A stretch of DNA of 64,000 nucleotides from positions 3,540,962-3,604,961 of the forward strand of contig JAWKLZ010000001.1 in the NCBI GenBank assembly GCA_041392475.1. The letters are read 5' to 3'. Under the pieces are notes generated by a model. The model made no database searches. It was not told where the DNA came from and saw only the letters and a program-made list of their open reading frames with translations. Below, piece after piece: positions 37,581 through 46,097 of this stretch; the stretch's first letter is position 1; the number at the start of each line of letters is the position of its first letter. The DNA is from Chitinophagales bacterium (GTDB taxonomy: Bacteria > Bacteroidota > Bacteroidia > Chitinophagales > UBA2359). Made by a program: the position numbers and the translations under genes.

Positions 37581-37919
37581 CTAAGAAGTCAACAAAACTG
37601 CCACTTGTTCTAAATCTTCATCAATAGCAGCCGTTTCTTTTTGAGGAATTTTAATATCGTGTTTTTCAAGAAGTTTCTGCAATATTTCATTCATTTTGGG
37701 AGTGCGAAATTGAATTTTTAGGAGCGCATCCAATAGGTTGTGATAAATTTTTTGTCGTTTATCATAGTATTGTTGAAGTTCAAAACCTGGATCTTCGTTG
37801 AATGTTTTACATTCATCTTCACCAATATTAATAAGTTGCTGAAAATGTTGCAATTCTTCGATATGATTTACAACATCAATCTCTTCTGGGCTATATTTAA
37901 AAAAATTATTTTTGTTCAT
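37581..37919 (-). CDS. Small helical protein with R-x4-H motif, partner of the nucleotidyltransferase
   Basis: A 112-residue, mostly helical acidic protein. Its ATG (37919) lies 14 bases inside the end of the nucleotidyltransferase gene, so translation is coupled. Residues R55-QKIY-H60 give an R-x4-H motif, the catalytic signature of HEPN ribonucleases, within a predicted helix ('YDKRQKIYHNLLDALLKI'). Known MNT-HEPN toxin-antitoxin pairs have this two-gene form. The motif is short and could be chance; length is near the small end for HEPN. Family not certain. Confidence 0.55.
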   Translation of the reverse strand: MNKNNFFKYSPEEIDVVNHIEELQHFQQLINIGEDECKTFNEDPGFELQQYYDKRQKIYHNLLDALLKIQFRTPKMNEILQKLLEKHDIKIPQKETAAIDEDLEQVAVLLTS

Positions 37920-38397
37920 AATATTCAATCTTTAAAAAACCTTTTGAAAATGATTTTCCAGTTCTTTGACGCTGTCTAGTTTTGGTAAATAAATGCTTCC
38001 ATTCTATTTGTTTTGATATATACCAAAAATGCCTTTTGTGGTCTTTTGGATATATTCTAACAAAATACAAATCAAGGTCTTTGGCTTGGTATTCTTGTTG
38101 AATTTTAGCCAATTCATTTTGTTTGTTTAAGAAAACAAAACCCTCTAAAAAAACAACAATATCAATATCATTTGGGTTTCGCTTTAAAGTGACAAAACTA
38201 CCATCTATCCACACTGTAAAGTTGGGGGTTATTTGTTCACTAAATTGTGTTATGAAATCCAAATAACTCTCAAACAAAAGCTTGCGTGTTGTAGAACTGC
38301 GTATCTTTTCAACAAGATATTCTATCAATTCGTTCTCCTCGGTGAGAATTTCTTTTGCAGGTGTGAGAAAGCCTTCTCGTGTAAAGTTTAAAGCCAT
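37906..38397 (-). CDS. Nucleotidyltransferase-fold protein (MNT-like)
   Basis: A 163-residue protein with the Pol-beta nucleotidyltransferase signature: G66-S67 followed after nine residues by D77-x-D79 ('WIDGSFVTLKRNPNDIDIVV'). A third acidic residue may lie in 'KDLDLYFVRI'. In MNT-HEPN pairs the MNT member is the antitoxin that adds AMP to the HEPN toxin; some other families transfer nucleotides to tRNA. The downstream 112-residue gene overlaps by 14 bases. The gene is AT-rich and lies in an accessory stretch. Confidence 0.75.
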   Translation of the reverse strand: MALNFTREGFLTPAKEILTEENELIEYLVEKIRSSTTRKLLFESYLDFITQFSEQITPNFTVWIDGSFVTLKRNPNDIDIVVFLEGFVFLNKQNELAKIQQEYQAKDLDLYFVRIYPKDHKRHFWYISKQIEWKHLFTKTRQRQRTGKSFSKGFLKIEYYEQK

Positions 38398-38547
38398 ATA
38401 CCAAATTGGAAATAATATTTGAGCGAATATACTTAAATAACTTTTCGACGTTATTAATTTTGGAAAGAAATTTGCAGCCTAAAGCACAAGACTTTAAATA
38501 CATCTCACCTGCTTTATAAATCTATTTCTTTGATTCAAACTTCCATC

Positions 38548-39651
38548 TCACTCAAAAAAACTATTCCCATTCGGAGCTACTTTCACTCCAAAAGCATCCA
38601 CAAAATTTCCCGAATCAGCATCGTATCGCTGAATCTCACCATCGCCTGCAAAATCTTTGGCATCGCTGACATACAGATAGTTGGTAACGCCATCGTAGCC
38701 CAATCCATACAAACTCACCACATTGTTGCCGTCAATGAAAGGTGTGGTTTGAACGGTGGCTTCTCCGATGGGTTGGCGATAGACTGCACCTCCAAAATTG
38801 TAGAAAAGCATCGTTCCAGTGGCATTGGTCACTAAGTCAAAATTGAAGTCCTGAACCGTTGCGCCCAAATCGAGAGTATCTTCCACTGCAAAAGTGTTGG
38901 CGTTGATGCTAAACAACGCACCATGTTCATTGTCATTGTCATCAAAGACATTGCCCGAACAAGCGACCCATATTTTACCATTGGCATCTCTTACAATTCC
39001 TCTCGGTGTATATCCGACTTCAATCTCAGCAACTACTTCCCCTTTTATGATGTTAATCACGGCGACCTTTCTTTCATGCCCAAAACCTCCCGAACACAAA
39101 ACCCATACCTTATCTGCTACCTGCAACATTTTGTCAGCACCAGCAGGAGTAGAGATAGTATGGATAACACTCAAATTAGCAGTTAGTATAATTGCAACAC
39201 TTGAAGTCAAACCATCTGCACCCCATTGGGATACATAAGAGATATCTTCATCAAGTCCCAGAAAAAACCGAGGTTGTTCCAATCCTGTGACTTCCCCTTC
39301 CAGCACAAAAGTTTCGGCATTCGCTTGTACAATCTTATTTGCGCCATTCACCACCACATACACCTTATCTTGAAACACATTGACCGATTGTACCACACTG
39401 CCCAGTGATTCGGTATTAACCCGTGCAAAAATTTCATTTTCCACCACATTCGTTTCTCGATTGAAGAAGGAAACCGTACCCAAACCTCCTCCAAATTGCC
39501 CTTCGTTGGCAATCAAGACTCCTTTGGCATACAGTGGTGTCTCGATTGGAGGTGGTAATACGCAACAATCCTCATCATCTTTGCAGGAAGTGGCAAACGA
39601 CAATACAATGACTATAATAAAAGCACCTAAAATACGCAAATGATTTTTCAT
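38548..39651 (-). CDS. Beta-propeller surface lipoprotein (DUF5074/BtuG-like)
   Basis: A 367-residue lipoprotein with a good lipobox 'ATSC' (Cys23) followed by acidic KDDED. That charge pattern is seen in surface-exposed Bacteroidota lipoproteins. The rest is a YncE/YVTN-like propeller with blades such as 'NGANKIVQANAETF', 'HERKVAVINIIKGEVVAEIE' and 'DGEIQRYDADSGNFVD'. It is encoded 60 bases after a BtuB-like TonB-dependent receptor on the same strand. In Bacteroides BtuG has this form and hands vitamin B12 to BtuB; the same role is plausible but not proven here. Confidence 0.8.
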   Translation of the reverse strand: MKNHLRILGAFIIVIVLSFATSCKDDEDCCVLPPPIETPLYAKGVLIANEGQFGGGLGTVSFFNRETNVVENEIFARVNTESLGSVVQSVNVFQDKVYVVVNGANKIVQANAETFVLEGEVTGLEQPRFFLGLDEDISYVSQWGADGLTSSVAIILTANLSVIHTISTPAGADKMLQVADKVWVLCSGGFGHERKVAVINIIKGEVVAEIEVGYTPRGIVRDANGKIWVACSGNVFDDNDNEHGALFSINANTFAVEDTLDLGATVQDFNFDLVTNATGTMLFYNFGGAVYRQPIGEATVQTTPFIDGNNVVSLYGLGYDGVTNYLYVSDAKDFAGDGEIQRYDADSGNFVDAFGVKVAPNGNSFFE

Positions 39652-39711
39652 ATTTTTTTAATTACTGGGTTTTAGAATATCACAAATAGGCTGCAAAAGT
39701 AGCTTTTTCCT

Positions 39712-41640
39712 TTAGAATTTACCTCCAATTTTTAGTCCAAACTCCCAATACCGCAAAGGCATTGCTCTAAAAGCAATCACTTGATAGCTTTCATTCCAAA
39801 GATTGTTTACCTTCAATTGCAGTTGTAGCGGATGATTTTTATTTTTTCCCAAACTGCAATGTTTAGCCAATACAATACTTCCCAATTGGTAAATGGGAAG
39901 AGAATTTGAATTGTCAGCGTTGGTGTAGCGTTTGCCTATCAATTGGTGGAAATAACGAATATCGAAATATTGGTTGGAGTGGGTGATTCCCAATTTTACG
40001 GTATGCAAAGGCACATAAATCAACTGTTTCCCAACTGCCTTGTCATTCAAATACCTAGGCTTTTGATTGGTTGTGCGGGTAAAAGCATACATCACATTAA
40101 CATTCCAATAACCGTTCGTTGTTTGTTTTTTCACACTTGCTTTCCCTTCAAAACCCCTTGACCAAACTTCCTGTAAGTTGCTCGGACTATAATAGCCCTT
40201 ATTTGTCGGCAGCCAAAGTATCCAATCTTTGATGTTGCTATTGAAGACATTGAGCAATATATCTGCTTCAATACCTTTGATGGGCAGTCGCTGGGTAATT
40301 CCAATTTCTTGATTCCAAGCGACTTCTGCCTTCAAATTGGGATTACCACCCACTTCCCAATACAAATCATTGAAGGTGGGGAGGCGGTAATTTCTCGAAA
40401 AATGGGCATTTAGACGAAAAGAGTCATTCAAAGCATACTCCCATCCCAAAGCTGGCACGATGGGCGCAAATATTTGACTATCTACCATTTCTGCCCGACC
40501 ACTCAATACTACTTTCAATCGTTCTGCAAAAAAATGAGTCTTCAAAGCACTGAACATACTGGTTCGATGGCGGCTAAATCCAATGCTACCATAACCATCT
40601 GTTTTTGCGTAGTCGTGTGTATAATTGAAGCCTAATTGCCATTGAAGCATCGGTGACAACTGCCACTTGTGTTCTATTTCGGCAATAGCTGCTTTTGAAT
40701 GATTGTTGGAGAGTAGATTGACAGCAGAATCCACATAGGTCAAGTCTTCATAAAGGAACGCCATTCGAGCTTCAATGCTTCGGTTGTCAAATACGCTTTT
40801 CCAACTGAGAGCTGTGCGGTAAAATTGGTCGCTTTGGGTAGCCTTTGAAGGGGCTGTGAGCATGGTTGAAGGGATTTGGCGGTCAGTTGTTTGATACCAA
40901 AATTGGAGTCCCAACTGGTGTTTCCCCCCAATTCTCAAATAATTTTGCTGCAATATGCCTTCTTGCTTCAAGGCTGCATTTTGTTGGATTTCGCTGGGTT
41001 TTGCAGCAAGAGTAGTGTTGGTGAAGGAAAAATCGTTGGTGGCTTTTTGGTGGTAATATTGCAGAGAAGACACCCATTTTTTTTCACTCCAATTCACTTC
41101 ATAACTTTGGTGGTGTTTTCCGAAACTGCCCAAACTTTGAGCGATGTTTATGCTTTTGCCTTGCCCAAAGGTGGGTTGATTTTGAAGGTGAATCACTCCA
41201 CCAATTGCACCGCTTCCAAATAAGGCACTGCTGCCACCATATTGAATTTGGATGTTATCGGTTGTGCTGACAGGAACTAAGGACAAATCGAGTATGCCGT
41301 TCATCGAACTTTGCAGATTGAAGCCATTCCACAGAATAGCGGTATGCGACGAACCTGCGCCTCTTATGTTGGTGCTTGCCAAACTGCTGAGTCCATAGGT
41401 TTTGACAAAAAGGGGGGATTGTTGTTCTAATACATCGGCGAGATTTTGGGCAAAGGATTGCTGCAAAATAGAAGAGTCCAATGTTTGCACTGATTGACCT
41501 GTATGGAACTGCTGCAAACGGGATTGGGTAATTTCTACTACTTGAAGTTCAATGGAATCCGTCATTATTTGGGTCGTTTGGGCTTTTACAGACACGACCA
41601 AACTCACCATCAGCCAAAAATAAAATAGGTTTTGTTTCAT
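39712..41640 (-). CDS. TonB-dependent outer-membrane receptor, BtuB-like
   Basis: A 642-residue receptor: signal peptide (1-20), a plug domain (about 30-150, 'DVLEQQSPLFVKTYGLSSLAS', 'IRGAGSSHTAILWNGFNLQS') and a 22-strand barrel ending in an aromatic 'GLKIGGKF'. The short plug with no CarboxypepD-like extension, the length and the downstream propeller lipoprotein fit BtuB-like cobalamin receptors; haem or siderophores are alternatives. I found no cobalamin riboswitch in the 120 bases upstream. Confidence 0.85.
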   Translation of the reverse strand: MKQNLFYFWLMVSLVVSVKAQTTQIMTDSIELQVVEITQSRLQQFHTGQSVQTLDSSILQQSFAQNLADVLEQQSPLFVKTYGLSSLASTNIRGAGSSHTAILWNGFNLQSSMNGILDLSLVPVSTTDNIQIQYGGSSALFGSGAIGGVIHLQNQPTFGQGKSINIAQSLGSFGKHHQSYEVNWSEKKWVSSLQYYHQKATNDFSFTNTTLAAKPSEIQQNAALKQEGILQQNYLRIGGKHQLGLQFWYQTTDRQIPSTMLTAPSKATQSDQFYRTALSWKSVFDNRSIEARMAFLYEDLTYVDSAVNLLSNNHSKAAIAEIEHKWQLSPMLQWQLGFNYTHDYAKTDGYGSIGFSRHRTSMFSALKTHFFAERLKVVLSGRAEMVDSQIFAPIVPALGWEYALNDSFRLNAHFSRNYRLPTFNDLYWEVGGNPNLKAEVAWNQEIGITQRLPIKGIEADILLNVFNSNIKDWILWLPTNKGYYSPSNLQEVWSRGFEGKASVKKQTTNGYWNVNVMYAFTRTTNQKPRYLNDKAVGKQLIYVPLHTVKLGITHSNQYFDIRYFHQLIGKRYTNADNSNSLPIYQLGSIVLAKHCSLGKNKNHPLQLQLKVNNLWNESYQVIAFRAMPLRYWEFGLKIGGKF

Positions 41641-41711
41641 TGCTGCAAAATTACGTTAAGTTTTGGAATTGGCTTGTCTCCTACAAACCTCAAAACTTGT
41701 TTATAAAAACT

Positions 41712-41735
41712 TATCTTTGTAATCCATTATCTTTG
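41712..41735 (+). promoter_or_regulatory. Two promoter -7 boxes (TATCTTTG) before marR-type gene
   Basis: TATCTTTG occurs at 41712-41719 and again at 41728-41735, both fitting TAnnTTTG. They lie 43 and 27 bases before the regulator ATG. The duplication may give two start sites or be an operator-like repeat for the MarR protein itself. Confidence 0.45.
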
Positions 41736-41762
41736 TTATGACTTATAATTTCGATACAAACA

Positions 41763-42209
41763 ATGAGTTTACAAGAGGAAATCAAACAATCATCGTTTAG
41801 AAATGAACGACAAAAAGGAATCATCAACATTGTTTATACCTATAATTGGGTGCGAAATCGTTTGAAGGAATTTATTAAACCTTATGGCATTACGATGCAG
41901 CAATACAATGTTTTACGTATTCTGAATGGGCAAACTGAGGCTATTTCTACTGCCGAAATCCGAGAACGAATGTTAGACAATATGTCAGATGCTTCTCGAA
42001 TTGTGGATAGATTGTATAAAAAAAACTTGGTGAAACGGACACAATGCCCTGATGATAGGCGTTTGGTGGATGTGAATATTTCGGAATTGGGCCAAAAACT
42101 GCTTCAACAAATTGATCGAAAAACGGCTGAAATGGATGGTATATTGAAGGGCTTAGAAGAAAATGAAATAATTTTATTGAATGAATTGTTGGATAAGGTG
42201 AGGATATAA
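41763..42209 (+). CDS. MarR-family transcriptional regulator
   Basis: A 148-residue winged-helix regulator. The dimerisation helices flank 'GITMQQYNVLRILNGQTEAI', the recognition helix is in 'MLDNMSDASRIVDRLYKKNL', and the wing is 'VKRTQCPDDRRLVDVNISELG', the classic MarR DRR signature. It is divergent from the BtuB-like receptor gene (122 bases apart) and may regulate it or itself. Effector unknown. Confidence 0.92.
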   Translation: MSLQEEIKQSSFRNERQKGIINIVYTYNWVRNRLKEFIKPYGITMQQYNVLRILNGQTEAISTAEIRERMLDNMSDASRIVDRLYKKNLVKRTQCPDDRRLVDVNISELGQKLLQQIDRKTAEMDGILKGLEENEIILLNELLDKVRI

Positions 42210-42383
42210 TATATTTCTATTCAAAAAATATAAAGAGTTTGTATTAAGAGTTCATTTTCTTGAACTTTTCAAAATCAAATACAGTTATAATAATTGTGCT
42301 TCAAAAAGTAAAATACTTATCAATCTCAAAAATTATTTATCGTTAAATTTCTATATTTTTTCATATAAATATTTCTACCCAAA

Positions 42384-43187
42384 ATGACTGACTCAGACGA
42401 CCCTCTGCCGTCCCTTTCCTCTCTCTATGATGTTTTTATTTCTTTTTCTGTAAAAGACAGAATCTTCGTAAAAGATTTATACGAGATGCTGGTTTCTCAA
42501 CTCAACATACAACCGTGGTACTCTGGCGAAAAACTCAGAGGCAAATATCCAAGTTGGCTACTCTACGACATTAATAAAGCCATTCGACAATCAAAGTATT
42601 GTATTGCTGTATTTAGCAGAAATACCATTGACAGTAAATGGTTTTATGCTGAAGTAGGCGGTTTCTTTGCAAAGGAGACGCTTCATCAAAGGAGAATCAT
42701 TCCCATTTTGTACGAAATGAATTACGAAGAATTTTTGTACTATTTCCCATTATTCGCAGATAGATTTGCGATTACTGAGTATCACAATTTTGAAGCTATT
42801 GGTAAACAAATTTTAAAATTTATCTTTGGAGATCAATCTATTATAAAAAGTGATGCTTTTCAGCCTATCGAAGATTCAAAGAATTGGATACGTACGAAGA
42901 CGGGCTTGTATGTGTCTTCTCACAACATTATTACATCTTCAAAGGAAATAAGTAGAAAAGATGCAGATTATTCGATTTCGTATCAACAGAATGAATTGAT
43001 TTCTAACGACTCTCTCTTTGAGATACATCGAGTTCATGCAAATATATTTCAACTACTTGATCAAAATTATTTTTTGAAAATGACTATGGAGAAGTTCTTC
43101 TCTACCATTACAACTTCAAAGCAAGCTGAATTTTCGCCAAGTTCTTCGGTGATTTATGATTCACTCATGCGGCGAAATATTATCTAA
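42384..43187 (+). CDS. TIR-domain protein
   Basis: A 267-residue protein with an N-terminal TIR domain (about 13-150): 'YDVFISFSVKDRIFVKDLY', 'WYSGEKLRGKYPSW', and 'SKYCIAVFSRNTIDSKW'. E90 in 'WFYAEVGGFF' is at the catalytic position for TIR NAD+ hydrolases. The 115-residue C-terminal region is unlike known sensors or STING/SAVED domains. Bacterial TIR proteins commonly act in antiphage defence (for example Thoeris, CBASS) by cleaving NAD+ or making cyclic ADP-ribose signals. No ThsA, cyclase or Argonaute gene is next to it. It meets the next gene tail to tail, 10 bases apart. Confidence 0.85.
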   Translation: MTDSDDPLPSLSSLYDVFISFSVKDRIFVKDLYEMLVSQLNIQPWYSGEKLRGKYPSWLLYDINKAIRQSKYCIAVFSRNTIDSKWFYAEVGGFFAKETLHQRRIIPILYEMNYEEFLYYFPLFADRFAITEYHNFEAIGKQILKFIFGDQSIIKSDAFQPIEDSKNWIRTKTGLYVSSHNIITSSKEISRKDADYSISYQQNELISNDSLFEIHRVHANIFQLLDQNYFLKMTMEKFFSTITTSKQAEFSPSSSVIYDSLMRRNII

Positions 43188-43197
43188 TCACCTGAAG

Positions 43198-44016
43198 CTA
43201 CTCATTCTTCAAATCCCGAACATCAAAACTGCTGGGAAGTGTACTTTTCCAGCAATTTTTTTCTTTTTTGTCAAAGTAGCGCAAAATGTTCTTGTGTATT
43301 TCTTCCTCATTTTCTTCCATATCCAAAACTTGATGGCTCAAATCTTCAAAGCGTTTTCCTTCCTCTTCCCGAATCCAAACCTCTCTCCCACCTATCGGCG
43401 CTCCACCATTTGACATTCCTGCAAAAATTCCCAATAATACCTTTGGTTTTGAAGCACTTGCTAAGCGCATGACCATATAAATCTGCCTATCGTCTTTTTC
43501 CCTTCCATCTAGCAAACACCGCAAACAGCCTCCTCGCAAGGTCAGTTCTGAGCGATACACAATGTTGTGTTCTCCTTTCATCTCAATAACTGTATTCCCA
43601 TTTTCTTGAAAAATGTGCAGGGGTGCAGCCAGCAATTCTGACCTACCCGAATTTGTTCTCACATAGCTTTTCCATGTGCCTCCACAGCGCTGTAATATTT
43701 CATCGTGCGACTCTGATTTAGGCACTGCCAAATTCTCAAAAGTCCTAAAATCTTGATAGCCTGCATGTCGAGCGATGGTGTCTAAATAATTTTTGCTGAG
43801 GGCCAAAAACTCATTTTCTTCCATCTTATTGAGAGGTCTATACATATTGTCGTAGATGTATCTCTCTCCTATCATTACTCCTTTCAACCGCCCTTCGTCT
43901 ATTGCAGCGTTTATTTCTTCAGTTAATTCTTTAAAATCAGCATGATTCAGCGATTTGCCTGTTTGTTGAGTCACTTTGGTTAACAACTGCTCTATCTTTT
44001 TTGCTTCAACTTTCAT
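43198..44016 (-). CDS. Protein of unknown function convergent with the TIR gene
   Basis: A 272-residue soluble protein. The first 90 residues ('IEQLLTKVTQQTGKSLNHAD...YLDTIARHAGYQDFRTFEN') resemble the N-terminal helical, DNA-binding-like module found before variable sensor domains in many Bacteroidota proteins. The C-terminal half is strand-rich with 'GNTVIEMKGEHNIVYRSELT' and 'LLGIFAGMSNGGAPIGGREV', which could be a ligand-binding fold. No catalytic signature is evident. Three copies of an 11-bp repeat lie just upstream of the start. Function not known. Confidence 0.65.
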   Translation of the reverse strand: MKVEAKKIEQLLTKVTQQTGKSLNHADFKELTEEINAAIDEGRLKGVMIGERYIYDNMYRPLNKMEENEFLALSKNYLDTIARHAGYQDFRTFENLAVPKSESHDEILQRCGGTWKSYVRTNSGRSELLAAPLHIFQENGNTVIEMKGEHNIVYRSELTLRGGCLRCLLDGREKDDRQIYMVMRLASASKPKVLLGIFAGMSNGGAPIGGREVWIREEEGKRFEDLSHQVLDMEENEEEIHKNILRYFDKKEKNCWKSTLPSSFDVRDLKNE

Positions 44017-44030
44017 TGACTTGCCTTTTG

Positions 44031-44063
44031 AAAAACTATGGAAAAACTATGGAAAAACTATGG
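44031..44063. repeat. Three tandem copies of an 11-bp repeat (AAAAACTATGG)
   Basis: Perfect copies at 44031, 44042 and 44053, starting 15 bases before the minus-strand ATG at 44016, that is, in its promoter/leader region. The spacing of one helical turn makes a cooperative protein-binding site possible. Confidence 0.85.
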
Positions 44064-44299
44064 AAATACAATGAAAAGATGGGCAAAATCTTGCAAAACC
44101 ACAATCGCCAATCTCCATTTTCCATACAAACGACATCAATACTTTCCCAACAACATAAAAATTTTAGGGTTGCCAAATAATTCTACCAATAACAAATTGC
44201 TTATTATTTGTTATTGCAACTCTGCAAAACTCCACAAAACGATGGATTAGTATGTAAATACTAAGTAAAAAGTCTGTAAACCATTGAATTAAAGCACCT

Positions 44300-44307
44300 T
44301 AAATTTG
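44300..44307 (+). promoter_or_regulatory. Promoter -7 box (TAAATTTG) for the 46-residue peptide gene
   Basis: It matches TAnnTTTG, 67 bases before the ATG. A TTG lies 13 bases upstream of it, closer than the usual spacing. The rest of 44064-44374 holds no gene I can support. Confidence 0.45.
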
Positions 44308-44374
44308 CAATGTAATTACACACGAGCTGGTATTACTTCATTTTATTTTTTCATAATTTAAAATATTAACTATC

Positions 44375-44515
44375 ATGTCTAACGTAACTTCTATTGCAAG
44401 TAATGGTGTTTTTGGTGAATTTAGTCAATATGTTATCACTAATCCGAATGCTGTAAAAGGCGGAACGGATGGAAGTGCAGCATCCGAGGTATCTCCTGAA
44501 CACGTGAATCTATAG
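44375..44515 (+). CDS. 46-residue GG-motif peptide (possible RiPP or secreted peptide precursor)
   Basis: A complete short frame from ATG to TAG, with a -7 box upstream and a strong terminator downstream, so it looks like its own transcription unit. The peptide has a leader-like first part ('MSNVTSIASNGVFGEFSQYV', 'ITNPNAVKGG') ending in a Gly-Gly at residues 29-30 and a 16-residue polar tail ('TDGSAASEVSPEHVNL'). Gly-Gly leaders are cut by C39 peptidase transporters. The tail has no Cys, so a lanthipeptide-type ring is not possible; Ser, Thr, Asp and Glu are available for other changes. No modifying enzyme or exporter is adjacent. Confidence 0.6.
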   Translation: MSNVTSIASNGVFGEFSQYVITNPNAVKGGTDGSAASEVSPEHVNL

Positions 44516-44539
44516 CATTTTTATAATGTATGGTAATTG

Positions 44540-44582
44540 AAAAGGCAGATAAACGAAATAATATGCTCGTTTTCTGCCTTTT
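44540..44582. terminator. Strong bidirectional terminator after the peptide gene
   Basis: AAAAGGCAGA (44540-44549) pairs with TCTGCCTTTT (44573-44582). The stem continues with AAACGA/TCGTTT (44551-44556 / 44567-44572) after one bulged T. It can also end the minus-strand gene stopping at 44589. Confidence 0.92.
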
Positions 44583-44588
44583 GTTTTA

Positions 44589-46097
44589 TTATATGCCCCT
44601 TTCTTCCAGCTTCTTCAACAACCATTCTCGGTGAACAATCCACTTTGCTTCTTCAATTTCCTTCTTCAAACGAATGTATTTTCCTTTGTTCTTATTAAAA
44701 GTAGCAGTCTTCAAAATACGACTAATAAATCTTGCAAAATTTTGATACGGAAGTATTCTCTCCTTCAATTCTTTGTTACGGAGATACTCTTTAAAATTGT
44801 TAATTTCAGCCTCTACAGGCAAAGTAAGTGACTCTTGTGTGTCATAGTAACAAATGATGAGCAATGTTCTTCGCCAAATTTCAAAGAAAATAAACTTTGA
44901 AGTCATTTTATTGAGCCAACTAATTGCAGTTGCATAGTCAGGTTCTTTACGGTAAACATACAGTAAGGCTTGACAATAAGCATATATATCTTCTGCACGA
45001 TGAAAAGGAGTTAATTTTTTTTCGTATTTTTCTATAAATTCCTTTGTCCAGTCCCATTCTCCAATGTCAAGTGCGATCGCTACAACATTTCGATAAATCG
45101 CATACCCCAATTTCCCTTGTACGAGGAGAAAGTCTCGTTTCAACAATTCAACATAAAACGTGTATAGAATCCTTTTGTATTCGGATTTTCCCAAATTGAT
45201 TTGTCTAATCAAAAAATTGAAGATAAGCTCTCGAATGTTATTGCGTTCATGAAGAGGAATCTTCAAAGCAACCTCAAAAAATTCTTTTTGCAGTTGTTCA
45301 TAATGAACATTTCCGTCATCTTCGGTCAGTCCCATTAGTAGGTAGTAATAAAGCCTAAAAAGAGGGGACTCATTCCATATAAGAGGCTTCAAATGTTCTA
45401 AGTAAGGCAAAAAAGCAGGCAAATTCAAATCTTCTATGTTTGCATCTACAATCTTGCTTCTATCTATAAAAAGTCCTATGTACTTCAATTTTTCGTGTAG
45501 ATAGAAAAACTCCAAATGCTTCAAACCCTCTTTTATATATTCGCCTCTCTTGAAATTATCTTCCAGTTTAAAAACCACGCTTTTTTCCATTTCCAAAATA
45601 AACCGATGGTACCAATGAGAGGAAGATTTTTCTTTAGCTGCGTGAAACTTATTTTCAAACTTTTTTAATTTATTGACATAATACTTATGAGTAAACTCAT
45701 CTTCTAAGCCTCTTCTGTGCAAATACTTTAAAGTCCATATCCCTTTCTCCAAAGAATTATCTTCCTTCATCCATTGATACCTAAAAAAAATATCTAAGTG
45801 CCTGTCTAAATTAGACAGCCAGTTGTTAATAATTCTTGGGTCTGCCCCACCATCTTGGCGCAGTTTTTCCCACAAATAGTTATCGTTGGGATTCAGCACC
45901 TCTCCATTGGCATCTTTTTTGGCGAAAACCATATAGTATTCATACAAAGCATCCAATACATCAGGCAATACTGCTTCTTTGCCTCTAGGCTTGAAAAAAA
46001 AAGGCGATTTGAAATAATCCTTAAAATCTTGCCATTCTTTCTCCTCAAAGCTTCGCAAAATTCTAAAAGTCTGAGATTGTTTTGTCAATGTGGGCAT
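44589..46097 (-). CDS. Large helical protein of unknown function (Saprospiria-type family)
   Basis: A 502-residue, almost wholly helical soluble protein. It opens 'FRILRSFEEKEWQDFKDYFK' followed by 'SPFFF', matching a paralogous family I associate with Saprospiraceae, where a short motif of type 'L...E...F..FL.SPYF' starts the protein and TPR-like helical pairs follow. No enzymatic motif is seen. It has no close neighbour on its strand. Family recognition is from memory of the pattern, not a search. Confidence 0.65.
   Translation of the reverse strand: MPTLTKQSQTFRILRSFEEKEWQDFKDYFKSPFFFKPRGKEAVLPDVLDALYEYYMVFAKKDANGEVLNPNDNYLWEKLRQDGGADPRIINNWLSNLDRHLDIFFRYQWMKEDNSLEKGIWTLKYLHRRGLEDEFTHKYYVNKLKKFENKFHAAKEKSSSHWYHRFILEMEKSVVFKLEDNFKRGEYIKEGLKHLEFFYLHEKLKYIGLFIDRSKIVDANIEDLNLPAFLPYLEHLKPLIWNESPLFRLYYYLLMGLTEDDGNVHYEQLQKEFFEVALKIPLHERNNIRELIFNFLIRQINLGKSEYKRILYTFYVELLKRDFLLVQGKLGYAIYRNVVAIALDIGEWDWTKEFIEKYEKKLTPFHRAEDIYAYCQALLYVYRKEPDYATAISWLNKMTSKFIFFEIWRRTLLIICYYDTQESLTLPVEAEINNFKEYLRNKELKERILPYQNFARFISRILKTATFNKNKGKYIRLKKEIEEAKWIVHREWLLKKLEERGI

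Noticed and set aside
41641..41762. Cobalamin riboswitch upstream of the BtuB-like gene
   Set aside because: I looked for B12-box-like sequence and long structured leader; the gap is short and AT-rich and shows none.
44038..44250. 70-codon plus-strand frame over the 11-bp repeats
   Set aside because: It begins inside the tandem repeat, is of low complexity and has no homology I recognise.
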